From Syntrophaceae bacterium (lineage in GTDB: Bacteria > Desulfobacterota > Syntrophia > Syntrophales > PHBD01): 64,000 nucleotides of DNA. The stretch lies in assembly GCA_013177825.1 (NCBI GenBank), contig JABLXX010000005.1, positions 1-64,000 of the forward strand, written 5' to 3'. The notes below the pieces were generated by a model. That model did not search any database, was not told the origin of the DNA, and saw only the letters and a list, made by a program, of their open reading frames with translations. Positions 42,891 through 51,923 of this stretch are shown in pieces. Numbering within the stretch: the first letter of the stretch is position 1; each line of letters starts with the position of its first letter. Made by a program: the position numbers and the translations under genes.

Positions 42891-45800
42891 GACGGAGTCA
42901 CCCCCTTCTCCGGATGGATGTGCCGGCGCATTCGGAACTTCTGGATCCAGTCGTCAAACAGGTCATAGGCGGCGGGAACCACCACCAGCGTCAGGAAAAG
43001 AGACGTCAGGAGGCCGCCGATGACGGTGATGCCCATGGGTGATCGGGACTCCGCCCCTTCACCCACTCCGAGCGCCACGGGAATCATGCCGAAGACCATG
43101 GCGAAGGTGGTCATGAGGATCGGCCGGAGCCGTACGGGACCCGCAAGGAGGATTGCTTCCTTCCGGGACATGCCGCGCTCCCGAAGGGTGTTCGTGTAGT
43201 CAACCAGCAGGATCGCGTTTTTCTTTACCAGGCCCATGAGGAGAATGATGCCGATCAGGCTGTAGATGCTGATGGTGTTCCCCGTCAGGAGGAGGGCGCC
43301 GAAGGCCCCGATGAAAGACAGCGGCATGGCCAGGAGGACCGTAAAGGGATGGATGAAACTCTCGAACTGGGCCGCCAGGATCATGTAGGCCATGATGATT
43401 CCGAGGATGAGCGCGAAGATCAGGTAGCGGAAGGATTCCCCCATGGTCTCAGCCGGCCCCTTGTATTTGGCCGAGTAATCCGACGGCAGGACCTTGCTCG
43501 AGATGGCGTTCAGCTCCGTCATGGCCTCAGCCAGGGGCTTTTTTTCGAGGCCCGCATAGACGATGGTCGCCCGCTGGCGGTCGACGCGCTGGATGGTGCT
43601 GGGCCCTCCACCCTCCTGGAACCGGGCCACGCTGGCCAGATCCACGAGCCGGCCGTCCCTGCCCCGGACATAGATGTTTCCCAGGTCGGAGGGATTCATG
43701 CGGTCCTCCGGGTTGAGGCGGACGCGTACATCCAGACGCTTCCCCCTCTCCTCGTCCTTAAACTTTGTAATGTCCACCTCGCCGCTGATGAGGATGTTGA
43801 CGGCCTCGGCAATGGAACCGACAGAGACGCCAAGATCTGCCGCCTTGTCCCGGTCGATAAATACCTTCACCTCCGGCTTCCCCGCTTCGATGGACGTATC
43901 GACGTCCACGATACCCGGCAGCTTTGAAAACTCGGATGTAATCTGGCGGGTATAGGTCTGGAGATCCGCCAGGCTGGTTCCCCGGATGGCATAAAGGATG
44001 GGCACATTCCGGATGCCGCCGCCGATGAGAGACACGTCCTCTGCCGTACCTTTGAGACCCGGGATCGTCCGCATGTTCCGGCGGATGTCCGCCTTGATCT
44101 GCTCCTGGCTCCTTTTTCGGTCGGCCTTGGGATACAGGGTCACGAACGAGACGGCCTTGTTCACTTCTCCAACACCGCCCGCCCCCATTCCCTGGATATA
44201 AAAAACGGACCGGACCTCGGGCACTTTCCGGATCATGTCCTCCGCCTGCCGGAACATCTCGTCCGCACGGTAGACCGAGTAGTCGAAGGGTGCTTCCATG
44301 CGGACGAGGAACTGGCCCTGGTCTTCCGGCGGGACGAACTCCTTGCCGATGAACCGGGTGATGAACAGGCTGAAGATGAACAGGACAAGGGCTGCGACAA
44401 GGACCAACCCCCGGTGTCGCAGGGAGATTTCCAGCAGGACCCGATACAATCCTTCGGTCTTCTTGTATCCTCTCTCCAACGCATCACCGGCCTTGTGGAT
44501 CCAGGCCAGCCTGTTTTTCAGCCCAGCGAACCGCCCTGGTGCCGGCAGCTCCGGATCGCCCTTGGATCGCTCCAGTTGTTTCAGGTAGATCGACGCCAGC
44601 ATGGGGGTCAACGTGAAGGACACAACAAGGGATACCGCCACAGAGAAGACGACGGTGAGGGCGAACTGGAGGAAAAATCGCCCGATGATGCCCTTCATGA
44701 AGGCCACCGGCAGGAAGATGACGATGACGGCCAGGGTGGTGGCCATGACGGCCAGGCCGATCTCCGATGTGGCGAAAGCGGCCGCCTCCCGTGGCGGCAT
44801 GCCCTCCTCCACGTGGCGGTAAATGTTCTCGATGACGATGATGGCGTCGTCGATCAGGAGCCCCACGGAGAGCGTCAGGGCCAGCATGGTCATGTTGTTG
44901 AACGTGAAGTCGAAGGCCCGGAGCAGGGCGAACGTGGAGATGACCGAGACCGGGAGTGCCACGGCGCTGATCAGGGTTGTCCGGGTGTTCCGCAGGAAGA
45001 GGAATACAGCCAGGATGGCGAGAATCCCGCCGAGAATGAGGTGGCCCTGAACCTCGTTGATGGAGCGCTTGATGAAGGTCGACTGGTCGAAGGCGAAGTC
45101 GAGTTTCAGCCCCGGCGGCAGGTTTTTGTTGATGACGGCGATTTCCTTCTTGATACGGTCGATGACCTCGACGGTGTTGGTCCCCGACTGCTTCTGGATC
45201 CCCATTCCGACGGCCGGGACCCCGTTGAACCGGACAATGGAACGCTTCTCCTGCTGGCCGTCCTCCACCCGGCCGATGTCACGGATCCGGACGGGAACCC
45301 CCTTGGAATAGGCGACGATCAGGTCGTTGAAGTCGGCGATCCGGGGGAATTCCCCTTTGATTTTAACTGAGTACTCTTTGGTTGCGGTCTCGATCCGCCC
45401 TCCGGGAAGCTCGACGTTTTCCATCTTCAGGGCGGCAGCCACGTCGCCGGGGGCCACCTGGTAGGCCCTGAGCTTGTCGGCGTCCAGCCAGATCCGCACC
45501 TCCCGGAGCTGCAGCCCCCCGATACGCAGGGCTCCCACGCCGGGAATGCGCTGGATCTGGTCCTTCAGGACCTCGTCCATGTAGGTGGACAGCTCGCGAA
45601 CGCTCTTCTGCCCCGAGAGATTGACCCACAGGACGGGGTTTGCATCGGGATCCACTTTCCGGATGACGGGTTCTTCAATGTCCGAAGGCAGCTTGGAGCG
45701 GATCATCGAGACCTTCTCGCGGACATCCTGGACGGCCAGGTCGATGTCGCGCTCCAGGACGAACTCCACGGTGACGCTGGAGACTCCCTCGCGGCTCGTC

Positions 45801-46045
45801 GAGGTGATGGTCTTGACGCCCTCGATGGTGTTGACGGACTCTTCGATCTTGTCCGTCACGTCAATGTCCATGACCTCTGGGCTGGCGCCTTTCAAAACGG
45901 CGGTAATGTTGACAATGGGAAACTCGACCTTCGGAAACAGGTCCACGCCGATTTCGGCATAGGAAACCAGCCCCAGGAGCACCAGGGCCATGATGAACAT
46001 CGTAGCGAAGACGGGACGCTTGATCGATGTATTAGCGAGCCACAT
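42887..46045 (-). CDS. RND (HAE1-type) multidrug efflux permease
   Basis: A 1052-residue inner-membrane pump with 12 membrane helices and two large periplasmic loops. It starts MWLANTSIKRPVFATMFIMA. The proton-relay residues are present: adjacent Asp in GLLIDDAIIVIENIYRHVEE and Lys in LVKKNAILLVDYTN. It lacks the metal-transporter (HME) signature and fits hydrophobe/amphiphile exporters such as AcrB/MexB. It works with the adaptor (overlapping by 14 bases upstream) and TolC-like channel. Substrates cannot be read from sequence. Confidence 0.93.
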   Translation of the reverse strand: MWLANTSIKRPVFATMFIMALVLLGLVSYAEIGVDLFPKVEFPIVNITAVLKGASPEVMDIDVTDKIEESVNTIEGVKTITSTSREGVSSVTVEFVLERDIDLAVQDVREKVSMIRSKLPSDIEEPVIRKVDPDANPVLWVNLSGQKSVRELSTYMDEVLKDQIQRIPGVGALRIGGLQLREVRIWLDADKLRAYQVAPGDVAAALKMENVELPGGRIETATKEYSVKIKGEFPRIADFNDLIVAYSKGVPVRIRDIGRVEDGQQEKRSIVRFNGVPAVGMGIQKQSGTNTVEVIDRIKKEIAVINKNLPPGLKLDFAFDQSTFIKRSINEVQGHLILGGILAILAVFLFLRNTRTTLISAVALPVSVISTFALLRAFDFTFNNMTMLALTLSVGLLIDDAIIVIENIYRHVEEGMPPREAAAFATSEIGLAVMATTLAVIVIFLPVAFMKGIIGRFFLQFALTVVFSVAVSLVVSFTLTPMLASIYLKQLERSKGDPELPAPGRFAGLKNRLAWIHKAGDALERGYKKTEGLYRVLLEISLRHRGLVLVAALVLFIFSLFITRFIGKEFVPPEDQGQFLVRMEAPFDYSVYRADEMFRQAEDMIRKVPEVRSVFYIQGMGAGGVGEVNKAVSFVTLYPKADRKRSQEQIKADIRRNMRTIPGLKGTAEDVSLIGGGIRNVPILYAIRGTSLADLQTYTRQITSEFSKLPGIVDVDTSIEAGKPEVKVFIDRDKAADLGVSVGSIAEAVNILISGEVDITKFKDEERGKRLDVRVRLNPEDRMNPSDLGNIYVRGRDGRLVDLASVARFQEGGGPSTIQRVDRQRATIVYAGLEKKPLAEAMTELNAISSKVLPSDYSAKYKGPAETMGESFRYLIFALILGIIMAYMILAAQFESFIHPFTVLLAMPLSFIGAFGALLLTGNTISIYSLIGIILLMGLVKKNAILLVDYTNTLRERGMSRKEAILLAGPVRLRPILMTTFAMVFGMIPVALGVGEGAESRSPMGITVIGGLLTSLFLTLVVVPAAYDLFDDWIQKFRMRRHIHPEKGVTPS

Positions 46046-47201
46046 TCACCTTCACTCCGTCCGCCAGGGTATTCTGCCCGACCACCACGATCTGCTCGCC
46101 TCCCTGGAGTCCCTCCAGAACCGCCATGGACTCGCCGTATTTCCCCCCGATCTGGATCTTCACTTCCCGGGCGCGGTCGCCCTCCACGAGAAAGACCTTT
46201 TTCAGGGCGTTTTCGTAAAGAATGGACGTGATCGGGATGACGACGGTGTCTTTCGCCGGCCCCGTGTACAGCGTCACCCGGGCGAAGAACCCGGGTTTGA
46301 GAAGTCCCTGGGGATTGGGGATGTGGGCCTCCGCCTGGAGGGTCCGGGTCTTCTCGTCGAGGCTCGGGTAGATGCTCATCAGCCGGCCCGTAAAGGTCCT
46401 GCCGGGGAAGGAATCAACCCGGAAGTCCACCTCCTGGCCGAGCTTGAGGCTGCTGACGTCCTTTTCCGGAACCGAAAAGGACAGCTTGATGGGGTTGGAT
46501 CGGACGATCCACAGCATGGGCGTCCCCGTGCGGACGAAGTCCCCGGCGGTCACGCGCTTTTCCCGGACCGCGCCGGCCATGGGTGATCTAACCCGGCTGC
46601 GGCTGTAGCGTTCGCGGGCCATGGACAGGGCCGCGCGGGCACGATCGACGTCACCCGTCGCAAGTGTGACCCGGGTGGTGATGTCATCAAACTGCTGCTG
46701 CGTGACGAGCTGCTCCTTGTAAAGGGCATCTTTCCTGGAGTACTCGACCTTCACATTCGCCAGCGTGGCCTCCGCCTGCTTCAGGGCCGCCTCCGCCCGC
46801 TCCAGATCCAAACGGTAGTCCGTCTCGTTGATCTCCGCCAGGACCATGCCCTTTGCCACGGAGGATCCCTCCTCGACGTACAGTTTCCGTATAATGCCGT
46901 CCACTTCCGGACTGATGACGACCTCCTGGAAAGGCTTGAGGGTCCCTACCGCTTCCACAGAGGGACGGAGCGACTTTTTCTCTACGGTTGCGGCTCGGAC
47001 ATTGATAATCTTCTCGTCTGTTTTCGTTTCCTTTTTCTGGCACCCCGCTGTCAAGACAGCCACGAGAGCCAGAACCACCAGCAGGAACGCTCCCGGCAGC
47101 CCACTGCGGAACCGGGACAGCCGCCATCCCGGTCTCCCTGTCTTCATCCCGTTCATTTCATCCCGCCTCGATATACCGGATTGTCTCTGGAATCGGATCA
47201 T
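46032..47201 (-). CDS. RND efflux periplasmic adaptor (membrane fusion protein)
   Basis: A 389-residue HlyD/AcrA-type adaptor. An N-terminal signal ends at LVALVAVLTAGCQKK-like sequence (lipobox-type Cys), suggesting a lipoprotein. A lipoyl-like domain (VSPEVDGIIRKLYVEEGSSV), helical hairpin (about 125-190), beta-barrel and membrane-proximal domain follow. It links the RND pump to the outer-membrane channel. The ATG at 47201 has GAGGAAA upstream and lies seven bases after the TolC stop. Internal ATGs at 47156 and 47147 would give a shorter, more typical signal peptide, so the exact start is uncertain. Confidence 0.88.
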   Translation of the reverse strand: MIRFQRQSGISRRDEMNGMKTGRPGWRLSRFRSGLPGAFLLVVLALVAVLTAGCQKKETKTDEKIINVRAATVEKKSLRPSVEAVGTLKPFQEVVISPEVDGIIRKLYVEEGSSVAKGMVLAEINETDYRLDLERAEAALKQAEATLANVKVEYSRKDALYKEQLVTQQQFDDITTRVTLATGDVDRARAALSMARERYSRSRVRSPMAGAVREKRVTAGDFVRTGTPMLWIVRSNPIKLSFSVPEKDVSSLKLGQEVDFRVDSFPGRTFTGRLMSIYPSLDEKTRTLQAEAHIPNPQGLLKPGFFARVTLYTGPAKDTVVIPITSILYENALKKVFLVEGDRAREVKIQIGGKYGESMAVLEGLQGGEQIVVVGQNTLADGVKVNVAR

Positions 47202-47208
47202 TGTTTCC

Positions 47209-48519
47209 TCACTGCTTCGCAAGCACCGACGGAAGAAGATCCCCGGTAACCCGCTTCATGCGGAGCCAGGATACCTGGTAATTGATGGAAGCCTCGGCCA
47301 GTTTCTGCTCCGACGTCACCAGGAGCGTATTGGCGTCGATGACGTCGAGACTGGATGCCAGGCCGAATTCGTACTGCCGGGAGACCGCCTGGTAATTGTC
47401 CCGGGCAAAGGCCGCCTGATCCTGCTGGAACTTGAGGACCCCCTGCTGGGTGACCAGATCCAGCCGGGCTCCTTCGACCTCGATGCCGATCGTTTTCTTC
47501 AGATCTTCGAGCGCCAGTGCTGCCTGGCGACTCCGGGCCATTGCCTCCTTGACCTCGGCCAGCCGGAGTCCGCCCTCGAAAAACGGAAAGTTGAGAGAAA
47601 CGGCGGCGTAGGCGGTTTCCTTGTTCAGGGACGCCGTTTCCGGCGTCTGGCCGGTCTTCTGATAGACGCCGCTCAAGGCCACCGTCGGCCAGTATCCTCC
47701 CCGGGCATACCAGATCTGCTTGTCCGTCGCGGCCTTTTGAATCTCCAGCGCCTGGAGTTCCGGACGCTGAGTGATAGCCTTCTCAAGCAACCGGTCGAGC
47801 GGCGGAATTTCCCCGGACTCGCCGGCGCTTTCCTTTACACCGACAGGCCCTTTGATTCCCAGGACCCGGGCCAGGACGGCCTTCGTCAGGCTTAGCCCGT
47901 TTTCCGCCCGGATCCGGTCGGCCCGGGCCCCGGACAGTTCCCCTTCCGCACGGAGGAGCGCGGTCTTGGTCACCTCTCCCAGACGAAGCCGCTTCTCCGC
48001 CAGGTGACGGTATTTCGCCAGCCGCTCCAGGTTGGCGTCGGCGATTTCCAGGGACTTCCCGGCCTTCAGGACGTCGAAATAGGCATAGACTGTCTGCAGC
48101 AGGATTTCATCCCGTACGGCATCCAGATCCTTCCGGCTCTTGTCGATGTTGTCCCTGGAAATGCTGAGAGCCGTCAGCTCCCGCCCGCTCAGGGAAAATG
48201 CCTGGTCCACGCGCACGCCCCACGAGTTTCCCTCGTCCGGCTGAATGAGCGTCCCGGTGGTGTTGGTTTTTCGCCCTGAATACCAGGTCTGGCCGCCGTA
48301 GGCCGTCAATTTGGGAATCAGGACCGCCCAGGCTTTCTCCCGTGTCGTTTCGGCGATGACCACATTCTCCCCGGACAGCAGGATCTTCTCGGAATTGCGA
48401 AGGGCCGTCCGGAGGGCCTCATCGAGGCTGTAGTCATCGGCAAGAGCGGAAGTCGGACTGATTTGCTGGAGGAATAGGACGGTCAGCATCATGCAGGCAA
48501 GAAAGACGATTCTTTTCAT
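47209..48519 (-). CDS. TolC-family outer-membrane efflux channel
   Basis: A 436-residue protein with a signal peptide (MKRIVFLACMMLTVLFLQQ) and two outer-membrane-efflux repeats of long helices (about 45-230 and 240-430). Typical features are NIDKSRKDLDAVRDEILLQT and FPFFEGGLRLAEVKEAMARS. It forms the trimeric exit duct for the pump. It is first in the four-gene operon TolC-adaptor-RND-PII. Confidence 0.88.
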   Translation of the reverse strand: MKRIVFLACMMLTVLFLQQISPTSALADDYSLDEALRTALRNSEKILLSGENVVIAETTREKAWAVLIPKLTAYGGQTWYSGRKTNTTGTLIQPDEGNSWGVRVDQAFSLSGRELTALSISRDNIDKSRKDLDAVRDEILLQTVYAYFDVLKAGKSLEIADANLERLAKYRHLAEKRLRLGEVTKTALLRAEGELSGARADRIRAENGLSLTKAVLARVLGIKGPVGVKESAGESGEIPPLDRLLEKAITQRPELQALEIQKAATDKQIWYARGGYWPTVALSGVYQKTGQTPETASLNKETAYAAVSLNFPFFEGGLRLAEVKEAMARSRQAALALEDLKKTIGIEVEGARLDLVTQQGVLKFQQDQAAFARDNYQAVSRQYEFGLASSLDVIDANTLLVTSEQKLAEASINYQVSWLRMKRVTGDLLPSVLAKQ

Positions 48520-48603
48520 CGCTGCCCCCTGGAGAATCCCCGCGGAGAGCCCGGAGCCCCGCCCCGCTGCCCGCCGGAGCCGTGAATGAAACGGCCCTTA
48601 CAG

Positions 48604-48616
48604 ATTCAAAATGAAT
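48604..48616. promoter_or_regulatory. Possible operator, 13-bp dyad upstream of the efflux operon
   Basis: ATTCA-AAA-TGAAT forms a perfect dyad about 90 bp before the TolC start and just downstream of the proposed promoter, where a TetR/MarR-type repressor might bind. Confidence 0.3.
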
Positions 48617-48624
48617 TAGAGACC

Positions 48625-48651
48625 CTCATACAAGCACATCTTCCTTGTCAA
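48625..48651 (-). promoter_or_regulatory. Possible promoter of the efflux operon
   Basis: On the minus strand TTGACA (48646-48651), a short 15-nt spacer and TATGAG (48625-48630). Confidence 0.35.
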
Positions 48652-48725
48652 GTGGAAATCCTTCTCATCCCGGGCTCCACGGGGTCCCGAACAAGGCCGA
48701 GATAGCCTATCTTATCGTCTTTTTA

Positions 48726-48754
48726 TTGACTTTTGAGCCCTGAGTTGATAAAGT
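48726..48754 (+). promoter_or_regulatory. Predicted sigma-70 promoter of carD
   Basis: TTGACT (48726-48731), exactly 17 nt, TAAAGT (48749-48754), 35 bp before the carD ATG. Confidence 0.6.
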
Positions 48755-48789
48755 ATACGTTCCAAAAAGAAGTCGGCAGGTAATGCAGA

Positions 48790-49275
48790 ATGTTCAAGGT
48801 TGGAGACATCGCCGTTTACCCGGCCCAGGGGGTCGGGGTGATCGAAGCCATTGAAAATCGTGAGGTCATGGGTAGCAGGCAGCTCTTCTACGTCATGAAA
48901 ATCATGGGGAATGGCATGAAGATCATGATTCCGCTCCATAGCGCCGAATCGGTCGGTCTCCGGGAAGTGGTCCCGGCGGCGGACATTCCGAAGATCTATG
49001 CGATCCTTCGCAACAAAGACGTCTCCATCGACAAACAGACCTGGAACAAGCGGTATCGGGAATACCTCGAAAAGATCAAGACCGGCTCCGTCTTTGAAAT
49101 CGCCCGCGTACTCAGGGATCTTCTCATCCTCAAGACGGACAAGAATCTCTCCTTCGGCGAGCGGAAGATGATGGACACCGCGAAAAACCTCCTGGTCAAA
49201 GAGATCTCGGTGGCCACCAAATCGGAAGAAACGAAAGTTGAACAGGACCTTCAGCGGTTTTTCACCCTCCAGTAG
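48790..49275 (+). CDS. CarD/CdnL-family transcription factor
   Basis: A 161-residue regulator that binds the RNA polymerase beta subunit and stabilises open promoters, important for rRNA and housekeeping transcription. The N-terminal Tudor-like domain (MFKVGDIAVYPAQGVGVIEA) resembles the Mfd polymerase-interaction domain. The C-terminal helical DNA-contacting domain covers about 65-161 (VLRDLLILKTDKNLSFGERK). The length equals CdnL (about 160), not the larger Myxococcus CarD with AT-hooks. A 288-bp gap follows, containing only a modest hairpin near 49483-49519. Confidence 0.93.
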   Translation: MFKVGDIAVYPAQGVGVIEAIENREVMGSRQLFYVMKIMGNGMKIMIPLHSAESVGLREVVPAADIPKIYAILRNKDVSIDKQTWNKRYREYLEKIKTGSVFEIARVLRDLLILKTDKNLSFGERKMMDTAKNLLVKEISVATKSEETKVEQDLQRFFTLQ

Positions 49276-49563
49276 ACATGAATCGTTTCGATGGGAACAG
49301 GACATCCTCTTCACTGCCTGAAGATCTTCCGACTTCGGAGGACGCCGCCATCCCCGTGCCTCGGGCCGGCGGACGGATCTCCAGCCTGAATGCTTCCCCG
49401 ACAACCACATTGCCCGAAATCATACCCCCGTTTCCAACGGGGAGTCCGCGCCGAAGCCATGAGGCGGATGCGCAACCGGTTCGTCTTCTTTCTCCGGGGA
49501 AGTTCCCGGGAGAAGGAAGGGCGTTCCGGGATATGAAATCCAGTCTGAAAGGAGGTGAAAGCA

Positions 49564-50586
49564 TTGATCACGAGGCTTTTTTTGATTCTGGCGTGTTCTG
49601 TAAGCGGATATTTCATTGCTTATCTGTCATTCGACGGATTATGGCAATCATTCTTGGGAGTCATAGCAGGATTATTCACAGCCCTCTTTGTAATCAAGGT
49701 AGAACAGGACATCCGGAAAGTATCCCTGAAAGTCATCATGGGCGGCGTGATCGGAATGATCATCGGTCTGCTGATCGCGGTCATTCTGGCCTATGGATTG
49801 AATTTCGTCGGGAAAATTCAGGAGAACCAGCAGATCCTCCCCTGGGTCTATGTGATCCTGACCGGAACCCTGGGATATCTTGGACTCGTCCTCGGATCCA
49901 AGAAGGTGGAGGAATTTTCCTTCTTCGGGAGTGGTGCGGCGAAGGAGCCCGCTGACTACCGGATCCTGGACACGAGCGTCATCATCGACGGCCGGATTGC
50001 AGACATCGCGGAAACGGGTTTTCTGGAAGGACGGCTCGTCGTGCCACGTTTCGTTCTCGACGAGTTGCAGTACATCGCCGATTCTTCGGACTCGCTGAAG
50101 CGGTCCCGGGGACGCCGGGGGCTGGATATCCTCAACCGGATGCAGCGTACCGGCGGCATCACCATCGACGTGGTGGACCAGGACTTTCCCAAGATCAAGA
50201 GCGTTGACGCCAAACTGGTCGCCCTGGCAAAAAAGTCGGACGGCAAGATCATCACCAACGACTTCAACCTGAACAAGGTGGCCGAACTTCAGGGCATCAA
50301 GATCCTGAACGTCAACGAACTGGCCAACGCCCTGAAGCCGGTGGTCCTGCCCGGCGAGATGATGACCGTCAAGATCATCAAGGAAGGCAAGGAACAGGGC
50401 CAGGGGGTCGGATACCTCGATGACGGAACCATGATCATCGTGGATAACGGCCAGAGGCATATCGGGTCCACCGTGGACGCAATGGTCACCAGCGTGCTGC
50501 AGACAACGGCGGGGCGCATGATCTTCTCGGAGATGAAGGCTCCCGCTCCCGACAAAAAACCCTATCCATCATCCAATCGAGCGTAG
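49564..50586 (+). CDS. PIN/TRAM-domain membrane protein (YacL-like)
   Basis: About 340 residues: four N-terminal membrane helices (about 1-110), a PIN nuclease-like domain (about 135-265; [56 protein letters not shown] supply the acidic residues) and a C-terminal TRAM RNA-binding domain (about 270-335). It probably acts on RNA at the membrane. Start choice: AAAGGAGG lies seven bases before a TTG at 49564 and directly abuts a GTG at 49555, so the TTG is preferred. Order PIN/TRAM-ispD-ispF-gltX matches the arrangement around Bacillus yacL. Confidence 0.88.
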   Translation: MITRLFLILACSVSGYFIAYLSFDGLWQSFLGVIAGLFTALFVIKVEQDIRKVSLKVIMGGVIGMIIGLLIAVILAYGLNFVGKIQENQQILPWVYVILTGTLGYLGLVLGSKKVEEFSFFGSGAAKEPADYRILDTSVIIDGRIADIAETGFLEGRLVVPRFVLDELQYIADSSDSLKRSRGRRGLDILNRMQRTGGITIDVVDQDFPKIKSVDAKLVALAKKSDGKIITNDFNLNKVAELQGIKILNVNELANALKPVVLPGEMMTVKIIKEGKEQGQGVGYLDDGTMIIVDNGQRHIGSTVDAMVTSVLQTTAGRMIFSEMKAPAPDKKPYPSSNRA

Positions 50587-50670
50587 AAAACGGCCCGGGG
50601 AATCTCCCGGGCTTTTCTTCGTTTTGACTCCGGCCCCGATCCGGCATATTGGACACTCCGGATTCGGCCC

Positions 50671-51444
50671 ATGAAATGCGAGGAAGCGAGGCCTGTGGCT
50701 CCCGGGAAATCCACGACCGGCGGGAAACTCCCGCCGAAGAAAACAATCGCGATCATTCCGGCCGGGGGCGCCGGCCGCCGGATGGGAACCGGACAGGCAA
50801 AGCAGTACCTGCGCCTCCAGGGGCGGCCCATTCTCGCCCATACCCTCCAGGTCCTCCAGGAATCCCGATCCATCGACGAGATCATCCTGGTTGTACCGGA
50901 AGCGGACATTTCCCGTGTCCGGCGGGACATCGTGAAGGCCTTTGATTTCAAGAAGATCTCCATGGTGCTACCGGGGGGGCGGGAGCGCCAGGATTCGGTG
51001 CTGAGCGGCCTCGACGCCGTGGGGGAAGACTGCCGGGTGGTCGTTGTCCACGACGGCGTACGTCCCTTTCCGCCGGCTTCGCTCATCCGCAGGGTCGTCG
51101 CGGAAGCCCGACGGGGAAGAGCCGTTGTCGTCGGCACTCCCGCCAGGGACACGGTGAAGCGAGCCGATCCGGACGGTCGGGTGCTGGATACCCTGGAGCG
51201 CAAGGAGATCTGGCTCATCCAGACGCCCCAGGCCTTTCCCGCGGCCATGCTCAAGGAGGCCTACCGGAAGGCCTGCGCAGATAACTACTACGGAACCGAC
51301 GACGCCTCCCTGGTGGAGCGGGCTGGTTATCCCGTTGTCATCATCCCCGGCGATTCCAGGAACATCAAGATCACGACCCGGGAGGATCTGGCAACAGCGG
51401 AGCACCTCTCGGCAAACAGACGGAGCAGGGTAGGACGATCATGA
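50671..51444 (+). CDS. ispD: 2-C-methyl-D-erythritol 4-phosphate cytidylyltransferase
   Basis: A 257-residue enzyme of the MEP isoprenoid pathway, making CDP-methylerythritol from CTP. The nucleotide-binding start IAIIPAGGAGRRMGTGQAKQ is at about residues 26-45, followed by VVVHDGVRPF and IQTPQAFP. The first 24 residues are Lys/Pro/Gly-rich and not part of the fold; a GTG at 50695 is an alternative start. Its end overlaps ispF by four bases. Confidence 0.93.
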   Translation: MKCEEARPVAPGKSTTGGKLPPKKTIAIIPAGGAGRRMGTGQAKQYLRLQGRPILAHTLQVLQESRSIDEIILVVPEADISRVRRDIVKAFDFKKISMVLPGGRERQDSVLSGLDAVGEDCRVVVVHDGVRPFPPASLIRRVVAEARRGRAVVVGTPARDTVKRADPDGRVLDTLERKEIWLIQTPQAFPAAMLKEAYRKACADNYYGTDDASLVERAGYPVVIIPGDSRNIKITTREDLATAEHLSANRRSRVGRS

Positions 51445-51923
51445 AAGTCGGTTGCGGATACGACAGCCACCGCCTGGTGGAAGGACGTCGCCTTGTCCTG
51501 GGCGGAGTCGAAGTTCCATTCGAGAAGGGACTCCTGGGGCATTCCGACGCAGACGCCCTGCTTCATGCCGTCTGTGACGCCCTGCTCGGAGCGATCGGGG
51601 GAGGCGACATTGGAAGGCACTTCCCCGACACGGACCCGGCCTACCGGGACATCAACAGCCTCCGGCTCCTCGAGGCCGTGGCCGGGAAAGCGCGGGAGGC
51701 GGGATGCCTCGTCCACCACGTGGACGCCACGATCATCCTGGAGCGTCCGAGGCTGGCCCCCTTCCTGCCTCAAATGGCGGCCAACATCGCCCGGACCCTG
51801 GATGTAGCCGGGACCGGGGTCAATCTGAAAGCCAAGACGAACGAGGGAATGGGCTTCATCGGCCGTGGAGAGGGCATTGCCGTCATGGCAGTGGTCACCG
51901 TTGTCAAGAGGGAAAGACCATGA
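51441..51923 (+). CDS. ispF: 2-C-methyl-D-erythritol 2,4-cyclodiphosphate synthase
   Basis: A 160-residue trimeric Zn enzyme, the step after IspE in the MEP pathway. It has GYDSHRLVEGRRLVLGGVEV with the metal Asp/His, LLGHSDADALLHAVCDALLG, DIGRHFPDTDP and the C-terminal TNEGMGFIGRGEGIAVMAV. The ATGA overlaps on both sides couple it to ispD and gltX. ispE is not in the window. Confidence 0.96.
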   Translation: MKVGCGYDSHRLVEGRRLVLGGVEVPFEKGLLGHSDADALLHAVCDALLGAIGGGDIGRHFPDTDPAYRDINSLRLLEAVAGKAREAGCLVHHVDATIILERPRLAPFLPQMAANIARTLDVAGTGVNLKAKTNEGMGFIGRGEGIAVMAVVTVVKRERP

